Shown: positions 36,360 to 43,618 of the stretch, piece after piece | Layout: each line of letters begins with the position of its first letter | Numbering within the stretch: the stretch's first letter is position 1 | Source of the DNA: Gammaproteobacteria bacterium | GTDB taxonomy: Bacteria; Pseudomonadota; Gammaproteobacteria; Acidithiobacillales; Acidithiobacillaceae | Direction of reading: 5' to 3' | Assembly: GCA_023381645.1 (NCBI GenBank) | Contig: JAMCRJ010000069.1 | Coordinates: 1-43,618, forward strand | DNA: 43,618 nucleotides | Program-made: the position numbers and the translations under genes | Notes under the pieces: generated by a model | What the model saw: only the letters and a program-made list of their open reading frames with translations | The model's database searches: none | What the model was told of the DNA's origin: nothing

Positions 36360-37555
36360 CGCTGGCATCCATGCGCCAGGCCCTGCCACTCACTGTTCTC
36401 GTTCTCGGACTGGTAAGCTTTTTCAATGACCTTGCCTCGGAGATGGTGGTCCCTCTCATCCCCGTCCTCCTGGCCACCATACTCGCTGCAGGTCCGCTGG
36501 CCCTGGGCCTGGTAGAAGGGGTGGCGGATACCGTAGCGAGCTTTCTCAAACTCTGGTCCGGCCGGCATTCTGACCTCATCGGTGGGCGGCGCAAGGGCCT
36601 GACGGTGATCGGCTACACGGTTTCCAATCTGGCGCGGCCGCTCATCGCCGTGGTGGGAAGCTGGCCGGTGCTCCTGCTCGTTCGCAGCATCGACCGGATG
36701 GGGAAAGGTATCCGCACCGCACCAAGGGACGCCTTGCTGGCAGATTCCACGCCGCCGGAACGCACCGGCTTTGCGTTTGGCTACCAAAGGGCCATGGACA
36801 ACGGGGGCGCGGTGCTGGGGGCTCTGGTGGCAGCGGCGGTGTTGCATTTTTCCGGAATCCCCTTGGAGGATGTCATTCTCTTGTCGGCCATCCCCGGCGC
36901 CATCGCCATTTTGCTCCTCGGTGGCGGTGTGCGTGAGGTGCGACGACCACCCGACCACCGGACCCCAGCCCGTATCTCCCTGAATCCGCACCATCTGTCC
37001 CCCCACATCCGGCGCTATCTCCTTACGCTGAGCTTGTTCACCCTGGCCCGTGCCACCGAAACCTTCATTCTTCTGCGTGCTTATCAGCTCGGTATGGACG
37101 TCGTACAGGTACTCCTCCTCTGGGCTTCCATCCATGCGGCCAAGAGCAGCACCGGCATGGGTGGCGGACGACTGGCCGATAAATTGGGACGGCGACCCGT
37201 TTTATTCATCGGCTGGTCGGCCTACGGCTGCAACTACGCCTTGTTCGCCATGGTGGAAAGCCTCCCATTGTTGTGGGCGGTGGCCTTGTCCTATGGTTTG
37301 TTTTTTGGCTTCAGCGAAGGGGCCGAACGGGCCCAGATCAATGATCTGACCACAGCCGACGAGCGCGGCACGGCCTTTGGCTGGTATAACCTGGCCACCG
37401 GCGTCAGCGCGATCCCTGCAGGATTATTGTTCGGCTGGGTATGGGAAGAGGTCGGCGCCCCTTATGCCTTCGGCTTTTCCGCCTGCATCGCCATCGTCGC
37501 CACCACACTCCTCGCCACCTGGGTCTACCGCGGCACCCCTTGGCGGCAGTCCTGA
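36356..37555 (+). CDS. MFS permease
   Basis: A 399-residue major facilitator superfamily transporter with about 11-12 helices. It starts ALPLTVLVLGLVSFFNDLASEM; the loop between helices 2 and 3 reads SGRHSDLIGGRRKG and between 8 and 9 reads GGRLADKLGRRPV, both MFS-type GxLxDRxGRR patterns. YQRAMDNGGAVLGAL is in the fourth to fifth helix region. Substrate unknown. The start is taken as GTG 36356, overlapping holA by four bases; ATG 36371 is an alternative. It sits between holA and proA, where an added gene would ride on the operon; 168 bp then separate it from proA. Confidence 0.85.
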   Translation: MTLASMRQALPLTVLVLGLVSFFNDLASEMVVPLIPVLLATILAAGPLALGLVEGVADTVASFLKLWSGRHSDLIGGRRKGLTVIGYTVSNLARPLIAVVGSWPVLLLVRSIDRMGKGIRTAPRDALLADSTPPERTGFAFGYQRAMDNGGAVLGALVAAAVLHFSGIPLEDVILLSAIPGAIAILLLGGGVREVRRPPDHRTPARISLNPHHLSPHIRRYLLTLSLFTLARATETFILLRAYQLGMDVVQVLLLWASIHAAKSSTGMGGGRLADKLGRRPVLFIGWSAYGCNYALFAMVESLPLLWAVALSYGLFFGFSEGAERAQINDLTTADERGTAFGWYNLATGVSAIPAGLLFGWVWEEVGAPYAFGFSACIAIVATTLLATWVYRGTPWRQS

Positions 37556-37723
37556 ATGCTCGCCGTCGCTGCCTACGGATTGCCGGAATGGCTCCGGAAC
37601 GGCACAATACCAACAATACCCGCGCGGGTTAGGCCACGCGGGCTGCCGTTTCCCGGCACGGGTCAGCGGCGGGCTTTCCGTTGCCCTCACGTCCGGCCCG
37701 AGCCCAGCACAGGAGGCTCCATC

Positions 37724-38980
37724 TTGGATTTACGTAGCGAACTGGAAAAAATCGGCGAACGCGCCCGTAGCGCCCAGCGCCGGTTGCAAAGTGCGGACAG
37801 CGCCGCCAAAGACAGCGCCCTGCGCGCCATGGCGGAACTCCTGCGCCGCGACGCCGACAATCTGCAACGTGCCAACCGCAAGGATGTACGCAGCGCCGAA
37901 GAAGCGGGTAAAGATGATGCTTTCATTGATCGCCTGCGTCTGGACGAAGCCCGTGTCGAAGCCATGGCCAAGGGCCTCGAAGAAATTGCCGCCCTGCCCG
38001 ACCCCGTGGGCGAGATCACTGACCTGCGTTACCGCCCCAGCGGCATCCAGGTAGGCCGTATGCGCGCGCCCCTGGGTGTGATCGCCATGATCTACGAATC
38101 GCGCCCCAACGTCACCGCCGATGCGGCGGGCCTCTGCGTCAAATCGGGCAATGCCGTCATCCTGCGTGGCGGTTCCGAGTCCCTGCACAGCAACATGGCC
38201 ATCGCCGAGCGCCTGCGCGCTGCCCTCGGCAGGGCCAACCTGCCCCTCGACCTGGTCCAGTACGTCAATACCGCCGAGCGCGAAGCGGTGGGTATCCTGA
38301 TCGGCATGGATCGCCATGTGGATGTGGTGATTCCCCGCGGTGGCAAGGGCCTTATCTCCCGCGTCAAGGCCGATGCCACCGTACCCGTGATCATGCATCT
38401 GCATGGCAACTGCCATGTGTATGTGGACGCCGACGCCGATCCCCGCAAGGCACTGAGGGTGGTCCTCAATTCCAAAACCCAGCGGTTGGGCACCTGCAAT
38501 ACGGCAGAGAGTCTGCTCATTCATCAGGAGCGGATGGACGACCTGCTCGGCCCCATCGCCGCGGCTTTGCAGGAGAAGGGGATCGAGATTCGCGCCTGCG
38601 AACGCGGCCTGCCCCGCATCCCCGGTGCCATCGCCGCCACCGCAGAGGACTACGCCACCGAGTACCTGGGGCCGATCATTTCCGTCAAAGTGGTGGACGA
38701 TCTCGACGCCGCGATGGAGCACATCAACCGTTACGGCTCCCAGCATACCGAGTCCATCGTCACCGAAAATTACACCCTGGCCCGCCGCTTTCTGCGCGAG
38801 GTGGACGCCAGTTCCGTCATGGTCAATGCCTCCACCCGCTTTGCCGACGGCTTTGAATACGGTCTGGGTGCAGAGATCGGCATCTCCACCAACCGCCTGC
38901 ACGTACGCGGGCCGGTGGGCCTGGAAGGGCTGACCCTGCAGAAATGGATCGTCCTGGGAGATGGCCATATCCGCTCCTGA
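37724..38980 (+). CDS. proA: glutamate-5-semialdehyde dehydrogenase (gamma-glutamyl phosphate reductase)
   Basis: Second step of proline synthesis: reduces gamma-glutamyl phosphate with NADPH to glutamate semialdehyde. The 418 residues match ProA. Motifs are [20 protein letters not shown], the catalytic Cys258 in [11 protein letters not shown], and [20 protein letters not shown]. The start is TTG 37724, fixed by AGGAGG at 37711-37716; the frame continues upstream without support. It overlaps birA by 20 bases. Confidence 0.96.
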   Translation: MDLRSELEKIGERARSAQRRLQSADSAAKDSALRAMAELLRRDADNLQRANRKDVRSAEEAGKDDAFIDRLRLDEARVEAMAKGLEEIAALPDPVGEITDLRYRPSGIQVGRMRAPLGVIAMIYESRPNVTADAAGLCVKSGNAVILRGGSESLHSNMAIAERLRAALGRANLPLDLVQYVNTAEREAVGILIGMDRHVDVVIPRGGKGLISRVKADATVPVIMHLHGNCHVYVDADADPRKALRVVLNSKTQRLGTCNTAESLLIHQERMDDLLGPIAAALQEKGIEIRACERGLPRIPGAIAATAEDYATEYLGPIISVKVVDDLDAAMEHINRYGSQHTESIVTENYTLARRFLREVDASSVMVNASTRFADGFEYGLGAEIGISTNRLHVRGPVGLEGLTLQKWIVLGDGHIRS

Positions 38981-39893
38981 CGCGCCTTCGACGGCATTAC
39001 AGGTCTTGTTGACAGCGGTGGCCGATGGATTGCCCCATGCCTGGCCTGCCGATAATTTAGATGAACTGCTCGCGGAGGCCGGCGAATGGGGCTTCCCCCT
39101 CTATGCGCGGGATGGCGGCGTGCACCTGGAATATCCCGCCGCGCCCCTCTCCGCCCAGGAAATCGCCGACGTCGGCGGCATCGACCCGGCGCATATCCAT
39201 CTGCCGCTGTGCTGCGCCTCGACCAATACCGAAGTGTTGCAGGATACCAGCGTCGACGCCTGCCTGACCGAGAGCCAGTGGGCCGGGCGCGGGCGGCGCG
39301 GGCGCCGGTGGTCTTCACCTTTCGGGCGTCATCTCTATCTGAGTTATGGCTGGACTCAGCACAGCCCGATCAATGCGGCACTAACCATCGTTGCCGCCCT
39401 GTCCGTGTTCACCCTGCTGCAGGCGCGCCTGCCCGATCTCTGGGTCAAGTGGCCCAACGATCTTTGGGTGGAGGGGCGCAAGCTGGGGGGCATTCTGGTC
39501 GAAGCCCGCCCACGCGGAGATGGAGAAACCCGGCTGGTGGTGGGTTTGGGACTCAACATCCACGATGACCCCAGTCTGCCGGACTCCGCGGTGAGCCTCG
39601 CCGATCTCGACATCAGGGTCACCCGCAGTACCCTCGCCGGCGCTATTCTCCGCCAATGGCGGGAAGACTTCGCGCGCTTTGCGGAGGCGGGCTTCACGCC
39701 CTTCCTGCCCCTGTGGAAGAAGGCGGATCGCCTGACCCGTCAGTCCGTTCAGATCAGCGATGCGCAGGGCGTGCGTGCGGCCCGGGTGCTGGGCCTCGGC
39801 CCCGACGGGCGCCTGCAGGTCTCTTATACGGCGGACACCGGTACGGTCTGGCTGTGTGCCGGTGACGTCAGCCTGCGGCCCCAACATCCATGA
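38961..39893 (+). CDS. birA: biotin--protein ligase BirA, DNA-binding domain apparently lost
   Basis: Attaches biotin to the biotin carboxyl carrier protein using ATP. The 310 residues show [25 protein letters not shown] (biotin-AMP loop) and [20 protein letters not shown], with a C-terminal domain to the end. In E. coli residues 1-60 are a winged helix; here the first 70 residues are short and Asp/Glu-rich with no visible recognition helix, so it probably does not act as the biotin repressor. ATG 38961 is inside the proA end. It overlaps coaX by four bases; birA-coaX pairs are common. Confidence 0.93.
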   Translation: MAISAPDAPSTALQVLLTAVADGLPHAWPADNLDELLAEAGEWGFPLYARDGGVHLEYPAAPLSAQEIADVGGIDPAHIHLPLCCASTNTEVLQDTSVDACLTESQWAGRGRRGRRWSSPFGRHLYLSYGWTQHSPINAALTIVAALSVFTLLQARLPDLWVKWPNDLWVEGRKLGGILVEARPRGDGETRLVVGLGLNIHDDPSLPDSAVSLADLDIRVTRSTLAGAILRQWREDFARFAEAGFTPFLPLWKKADRLTRQSVQISDAQGVRAARVLGLGPDGRLQVSYTADTGTVWLCAGDVSLRPQHP

Positions 39894-40615
39894 TCCTCAT
39901 CGCCGTCGGTAACACTCGCACCCTGCTGGCACGCACCCGCGATGGCGTGCATTTTGACAGCACCAGCGTGGTCACTTCACTGCCACCCGCGGAAATCCTG
40001 CAGCAGCCCGGCTTGACATGGCTCAGCGCGCCTAACCGGGAGCCCGTCGCGCTGGGCGGCGTCGTGCCTGCGGCGCTTGCCGCCTGGCGGGAAACCTTGG
40101 CCACGGCAGAGGTCCGCGAACCCGACCCCAGCTTTTTTCGCCGCGCCGTGCCGCACGACTACCATCCGCCGGAAAGCCTCGGCTTTGATCGCTGTTGCTG
40201 CCTGCTCGCCGCCGCCCTGGACTTTCCCGGACAAGACAGCATCGTCATCGATATGGGCACCGCCATCACCATCGACCTGCTGGCTGGCGGGCGTTTCCGG
40301 GGCGGGCGTATCCTGCCGGGTATCGCCATGAGCCTGCGCGGCCTGCATGAAGGCACGGCGCTCCTCCCCGAAGTCGTCCTGAACACCCCAGCGGAAATGC
40401 TGGGCAATGACACGAGCAGCGCCATTCAGGCCGGGGTCATCCACCTCTTTGCCGATGCCCTGCGCGGCGCCATTACCGACTATCGCCAGTACAGCCCCCA
40501 GGCACAGATACTGATCACCGGCGGTGATGCCGAACATTGGCAACTCGCCATCACCGGCAGCCTCCACCAGCCCCACCTGCTCCGGCGCGGCTTTTATCTG
40601 TGGATACGTGGATGA
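39890..40615 (+). CDS. coaX: type III pantothenate kinase CoaX with altered motif 1
   Basis: Phosphorylates pantothenate, the first step of coenzyme A synthesis. The 241 residues show GFDRCCCLLAA (the GxDR motif), IDMGTAITIDL and GGRILPGIAMSLRGLHEGTA, all type III features. The motif-1 sequence normally DxGNT reads AVGNT (A5): the first Asp, which helps hold the metal and nucleotide, is Ala. The gene context with birA supports CoaX, but activity may be changed. It lies 80 bp before nadK. Confidence 0.9.
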   Translation: MILIAVGNTRTLLARTRDGVHFDSTSVVTSLPPAEILQQPGLTWLSAPNREPVALGGVVPAALAAWRETLATAEVREPDPSFFRRAVPHDYHPPESLGFDRCCCLLAAALDFPGQDSIVIDMGTAITIDLLAGGRFRGGRILPGIAMSLRGLHEGTALLPEVVLNTPAEMLGNDTSSAIQAGVIHLFADALRGAITDYRQYSPQAQILITGGDAEHWQLAITGSLHQPHLLRRGFYLWIRG

Positions 40616-40694
40616 CACCCGTCCCCGAGACCGACCTGCGCAAAAATGGCCGTGGCCCCTTGGCGCCAGCCCCGCCCCCATGTACGCTACCCCC

Positions 40695-41582
40695 ATGACC
40701 CAACCCTTTCAGCGCATCTTGCTCGTCAGCAAATACCATGATCCCTCGGTTCTCCCTGGGTTGCGACAACTGCGTGATTTTTTGCTGGCGCGAGACATGC
40801 CCACCTTTCTGGAAAGCCAAAGTGCTGCGGATATCGGCGACAGCCTGGGGCTGCCGCTACTTTCCTTCGCGGAAGCGGATGCCGGTTCGGACCTCGTCAT
40901 CGCCCTTGGCGGAGATGGTACGCTGTTAGGGACCGCGCGACAGACCGCACAAAGGGGCATCCCCATCCTCGGTATCAATCAAGGGCGCCTCGGCTTTCTC
41001 GCTGACCTCTCCATCAACCAGATCAGCGAAGCCTTGCCACCCATTCTGGAGGGGCGTTACCAGCAAGACCTCCGCACGATCCTCCATGCCGAGTTGTGGC
41101 GTAGTGGGGAGCGTGTCCATACCGGCCTCGCCATCAACGAAGTCTTTATCCACAAGGGCGGCGGCGAGAGCATGATTGAACTGCGGGTGCAGATGGACGG
41201 CCGCTTCGTCTATACCCAGCGCGCCGACGGTCTCATCATCGCCACACCTACCGGCTCCACGGCTTACGCCATGTCGGCGGGCGGCCCCATCCTCACGCCC
41301 ACCCTTGCGGCACTCCTCCTCGTGCTCATCTGTCCACACACCCTTACGGCGCGGCCCCTGGCGGTGGCCGATTCGGTGGAAATCGTGGCCCGTCTCACCG
41401 CCAGCCGCCAGCCCGCCGCACTCAGCCTGGACAGCCATTGCAGCGTACCTCTGGAAATCGGCGACGAAATCGTCATCCGCCGAGCCTCCTGCGCGGCCCG
41501 TTTCATCCATCCCGAGGAAGAAAACTTCTTCCAGATCCTGCGCGGCAAGCTGCACTGGGCCGACTCTCCCGGAACGGGCTGA
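40695..41582 (+). CDS. nadK: NAD kinase
   Basis: Makes NADP from NAD and ATP. The 295 residues show LVIALGGDGTLLG (the GGDG motif), NQGRLGFLADL, the NE/D motif in INEVFIHKG and DGLIIATPTGSTAYAMSAGGP. ATG 40695 (MTQPFQRILLVSKYHDP) is chosen on family similarity; no ribosome site is clear and ATG 40680 is also possible. The stop shares a base with the recN start. nadK-recN is a common gene pair. Confidence 0.96.
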   Translation: MTQPFQRILLVSKYHDPSVLPGLRQLRDFLLARDMPTFLESQSAADIGDSLGLPLLSFAEADAGSDLVIALGGDGTLLGTARQTAQRGIPILGINQGRLGFLADLSINQISEALPPILEGRYQQDLRTILHAELWRSGERVHTGLAINEVFIHKGGGESMIELRVQMDGRFVYTQRADGLIIATPTGSTAYAMSAGGPILTPTLAALLLVLICPHTLTARPLAVADSVEIVARLTASRQPAALSLDSHCSVPLEIGDEIVIRRASCAARFIHPEEENFFQILRGKLHWADSPGTG

Positions 41583-43258
41583 TGCTCCTCAACCTCCAGG
41601 TGCGCGACTTTGCCCTGATCGACGCGGTCAGCATCGACTTTGCGGCGGGGCTGACGGTGCTCACCGGAGAGACCGGAGCGGGCAAGTCCATTCTGGTGGA
41701 TGCCATTGCCCTGCTTCTCGGTGACAAAGGCCATGCCGAAGATATTCGGCACGGCGCGGAACAGGCGGAAATCAACGCAGAATACGGTCTTGGCCCGGAG
41801 CACCCCGCGCGTCGGTGGCTGCGTGAACAGGAGATCGAGGACGAAGATGTCTGCCTCCTGCGCCGCATCATTCAGCGCAACGGTCGCAGCCGTGCCTTCA
41901 TCAACGGTCGCAGCGTCACCAACAATCAACTCCGGGAATTCAGTGAAACCCTGGTCGAACTTCTCGGCCAGCACGCCCACCAAAGCCTGCTGCAACCGGA
42001 GCGACAACTGTTTCTGCTGGATCGTTTCGCCGGATTGGAGACCACCCTGAACACCGTTGCCGACCGCCACCGGCAATGGCGCGAGGCCGCCCAGCGCTGC
42101 GCCACGCTACAGGAGCAGCAGGGCAGGCAACACGAACAGGAGGATTGGCAGCGCTTTCTGCTCGCCGAGCTGGAAGCCGCCGGCTTGCAGGCCGATGAAT
42201 GGGAAAACCTGCGCGCCGAAGAGCAGCGCCTCGGCGCCGTGGAAAAGTTGCGGGAAGACGTATTGGCCGCCCTCGCCCGACTGGACGGAGAAGACAGCGC
42301 TGCCAGCCGTGCCATCGCCGAAGCGCAACGCCATGTGCATGCCGCCCGCGCCCACGATTCCCGCCTGACGGACTGCGATGATCTGCTCAACTCGGCCATG
42401 ATTCAGACCGAAGAAGCCATTACCGGCCTGCGCGCCTATGCCACCGACCTGGAGGCCGATCCGGAACGGCTCGAAAGTATCGCGCAGCGCCTGCAACTCC
42501 TGCAGGATCTGCAACGTAAGCACCACTGCGATATGGCCGGTCTGCTCGCCAAGCGGGAGTCGCTGCGCCGGGAATTGCTGAGCAGCGAAGATTTGGACGC
42601 CGCCCGCCGCGCCGCCGAGCGCGACTTGGCCCAGGCACGTGCGGCGTACGTTGAGGACTGCGCTGCCCTCAGCGACGCACGCCGGCGACAGCAGGACGCA
42701 CTGGCCCAGGCCATCATCGCACAGATCCAGCAACTGGGCATGCCCCATGCCGCTATCGAGCTACGCCTGTACAGCCATCCCGAAGCCGAAAAACAATGGC
42801 GGGATACCGGGTGGGATCAGGTGGAAATCTGGATTACCGCCAACCCCGGTCATCCCGCCCAACCCCTGGCCCGAGTTGCCTCCGGCGGCGAACTGTCACG
42901 CATCGGCCTTGCGCTGCAGGTCATCCTCGCCGCGCCGGAACGCATCGACACCCTGATTTTCGACGAAGTGGACGTGGGCATCGGCGGTGCCGTCGCCGAA
43001 CGGGTCGGACGCCTGCTGCGGCGTCTCGGCGCCCGTCAGCAAGTCCTCTGCGTCACCCATCTGGCGCAGGTAGCGGCCCAGGGGCACCAGCACCTCCGGG
43101 TGGAAAAACAGATCGTTGACGGTCAGACCTTCAGCAAGGTTCGTGCCCTGAGCGATACCGATCGCCGCCAGGAAATTGCCCGTATGTTGGGTGGCATTGA
43201 AATCCATGATGCGGTTACCCAGGCGGCCGCTGCCTTACTGGCCGGCGCCGAATCCTGA
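41582..43258 (+). CDS. recN: DNA repair protein RecN
   Basis: SMC-like ATPase that helps repair double-strand breaks. The 558 residues contain Walker A GETGAGKS (29-36), coiled-coil arms from about 150 to 350, the ABC signature ASGGELSRIGLALQ and Walker B DTLIFDEVDVGIGG near the C-terminus, in normal order. Its length is close to E. coli RecN. ATG 41582 overlaps the nadK stop (TGATG). In many bacteria recN is LexA-controlled, but no LexA-like box was seen in the window upstream of nadK-recN. Confidence 0.96.
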   Translation: MLLNLQVRDFALIDAVSIDFAAGLTVLTGETGAGKSILVDAIALLLGDKGHAEDIRHGAEQAEINAEYGLGPEHPARRWLREQEIEDEDVCLLRRIIQRNGRSRAFINGRSVTNNQLREFSETLVELLGQHAHQSLLQPERQLFLLDRFAGLETTLNTVADRHRQWREAAQRCATLQEQQGRQHEQEDWQRFLLAELEAAGLQADEWENLRAEEQRLGAVEKLREDVLAALARLDGEDSAASRAIAEAQRHVHAARAHDSRLTDCDDLLNSAMIQTEEAITGLRAYATDLEADPERLESIAQRLQLLQDLQRKHHCDMAGLLAKRESLRRELLSSEDLDAARRAAERDLAQARAAYVEDCAALSDARRRQQDALAQAIIAQIQQLGMPHAAIELRLYSHPEAEKQWRDTGWDQVEIWITANPGHPAQPLARVASGGELSRIGLALQVILAAPERIDTLIFDEVDVGIGGAVAERVGRLLRRLGARQQVLCVTHLAQVAAQGHQHLRVEKQIVDGQTFSKVRALSDTDRRQEIARMLGGIEIHDAVTQAAAALLAGAES

Positions 43259-43326
43259 GCCCGGCGGCCCAAACCCGGCACATGCCCACCCGCCCCCGTT
43301 CAAGAGGATGTTTAAGCGTAGCCAAT

Positions 43327-43341
43327 GGCCTACACTAGGCC
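43327..43341. repeat. short perfect inverted repeat downstream of recN
   Basis: GGCCTA-CAC-TAGGCC forms a 6-bp stem with a 3-base loop, about 70 bases past recN and 80 before the next start. TACACT occurs inside it and again at 43359-43364. It may be a weak terminator (followed only by TT) or an operator for the next gene. Confidence 0.35.
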
Positions 43342-43421
43342 TTGACGCCAGGGTCGCTTACACTCTGGCTATCATGGGGATATTCCGGGCGCGCAAATGC
43401 GCGTCCTGTGCCGGAGAACCG

Positions 43422-43618
43422 ATGGCGGCCGATTTAATGGAAGGACACAATACAGATCGCGAGTCAGCCGTTCCGACGCGCGTAGAACATCACAGAGCCG
43501 ACTCCATTCCGCGGCGGGTACTGGTGGTCGCTTTGGCGATACTGTTGCTGGTGGGCGGTGTGGTCTACGTCGCGGTTCGCTCCATTCACACCCTCGGCAA
43601 CAGCAGCGATACCCTCGT
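43422..43618 (+). CDS. membrane protein, partial at right edge
   Basis: The frame runs open from ATG 43422 to the window end (65 codons). It has a polar, cytoplasm-like N-terminus of about 33 residues rich in charged residues and His, then one strongly hydrophobic helix (about 35-56, VLVVALAILLLVGGVVYVAV), then RSIHTLGNSSDTL. GGAG lies 5 bases before ATG. This could be a type II membrane-anchored protein or the first helix of a longer transporter. I do not recognise it. Confidence 0.6.
   Translation, partial: MAADLMEGHNTDRESAVPTRVEHHRADSIPRRVLVVALAILLLVGGVVYVAVRSIHTLGNSSDTL

Noticed and set aside
43261..43421. Sigma-70 promoter before the right-edge gene (TTGACG near 43342)
   Set aside because: The nearest TATCAT is 22 bases away, too far for a normal promoter, and no better -10 is present.

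Overview
The window looks like chromosome of a Gram-negative, GC-rich proteobacterium. Gene content and order, and the protein sequences as I remember them, suit the genus Acidithiobacillus best. That placement comes from memory and was not tested by a search. The backbone is dense, with many ATGA, TGATG or GTGA start/stop overlaps. The first 1.8 kb is visibly more AT-rich.

Layout. (1) 1-2805: the integrase end of a chromosomal integron. intI reads rightward. Three cassettes read leftward and are separated by two good attC sites. They carry a four-helix membrane protein, a tautomerase-superfamily protein and an HNH endonuclease that runs off the left edge and is easily missed. (2) 2827-10907 (minus): an envelope operon, comEC-exbB-exbD-LPLAT(DUF374)-WaaA-like-lpxK-Trm112-kdsB-ppa-hypothetical. 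It joins Kdo and lipid A synthesis to a proton-driven energiser and a DNA-uptake channel. (3) 10892-11452 (plus): a DUF2062 membrane protein. (4) 11449-22565 (minus): alaC-like, hom, thrC, an RpfE-like gene, recJ, prfB (with its programmed +1 frameshift), lysS, lolC/E and lolD. This is a long, tightly packed run covering threonine synthesis, DNA repair, translation and lipoprotein export. (5) 22660-23034 (plus): a Mth938/DUF498 protein. (6) 23057-25441 (minus): surE-pcm-rpoS without nlpD. (7) 25540-28994 (minus): a DUF4124-like secreted protein, glnA with a clear terminator and an NtrC-type upstream region, and a CDF metal transporter. (8) 29194-32033: a rhodanese (plus), then an Fpg-family protein with altered catalytic residues, a YceI protein and WrbA (minus). 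(9) 32388-43258 (plus): leuS-lptE-holA-MFS-proA-birA-coaX-nadK-recN, then the start of an unrecognised membrane protein at the right edge.

Most of the window is housekeeping. What deserves attention is the integron and its cassettes, and a set of family members that keep the fold but appear to have lost signature residues: a ComEC beta-lactamase-like domain without its metal motif, a WaaA-like protein without the usual motifs, an Fpg with Ala2, and a CoaX without its first Asp. The three-box NtrC region upstream of glnA is also notable. I found no tRNA or rRNA gene, insertion sequence or CRISPR array.
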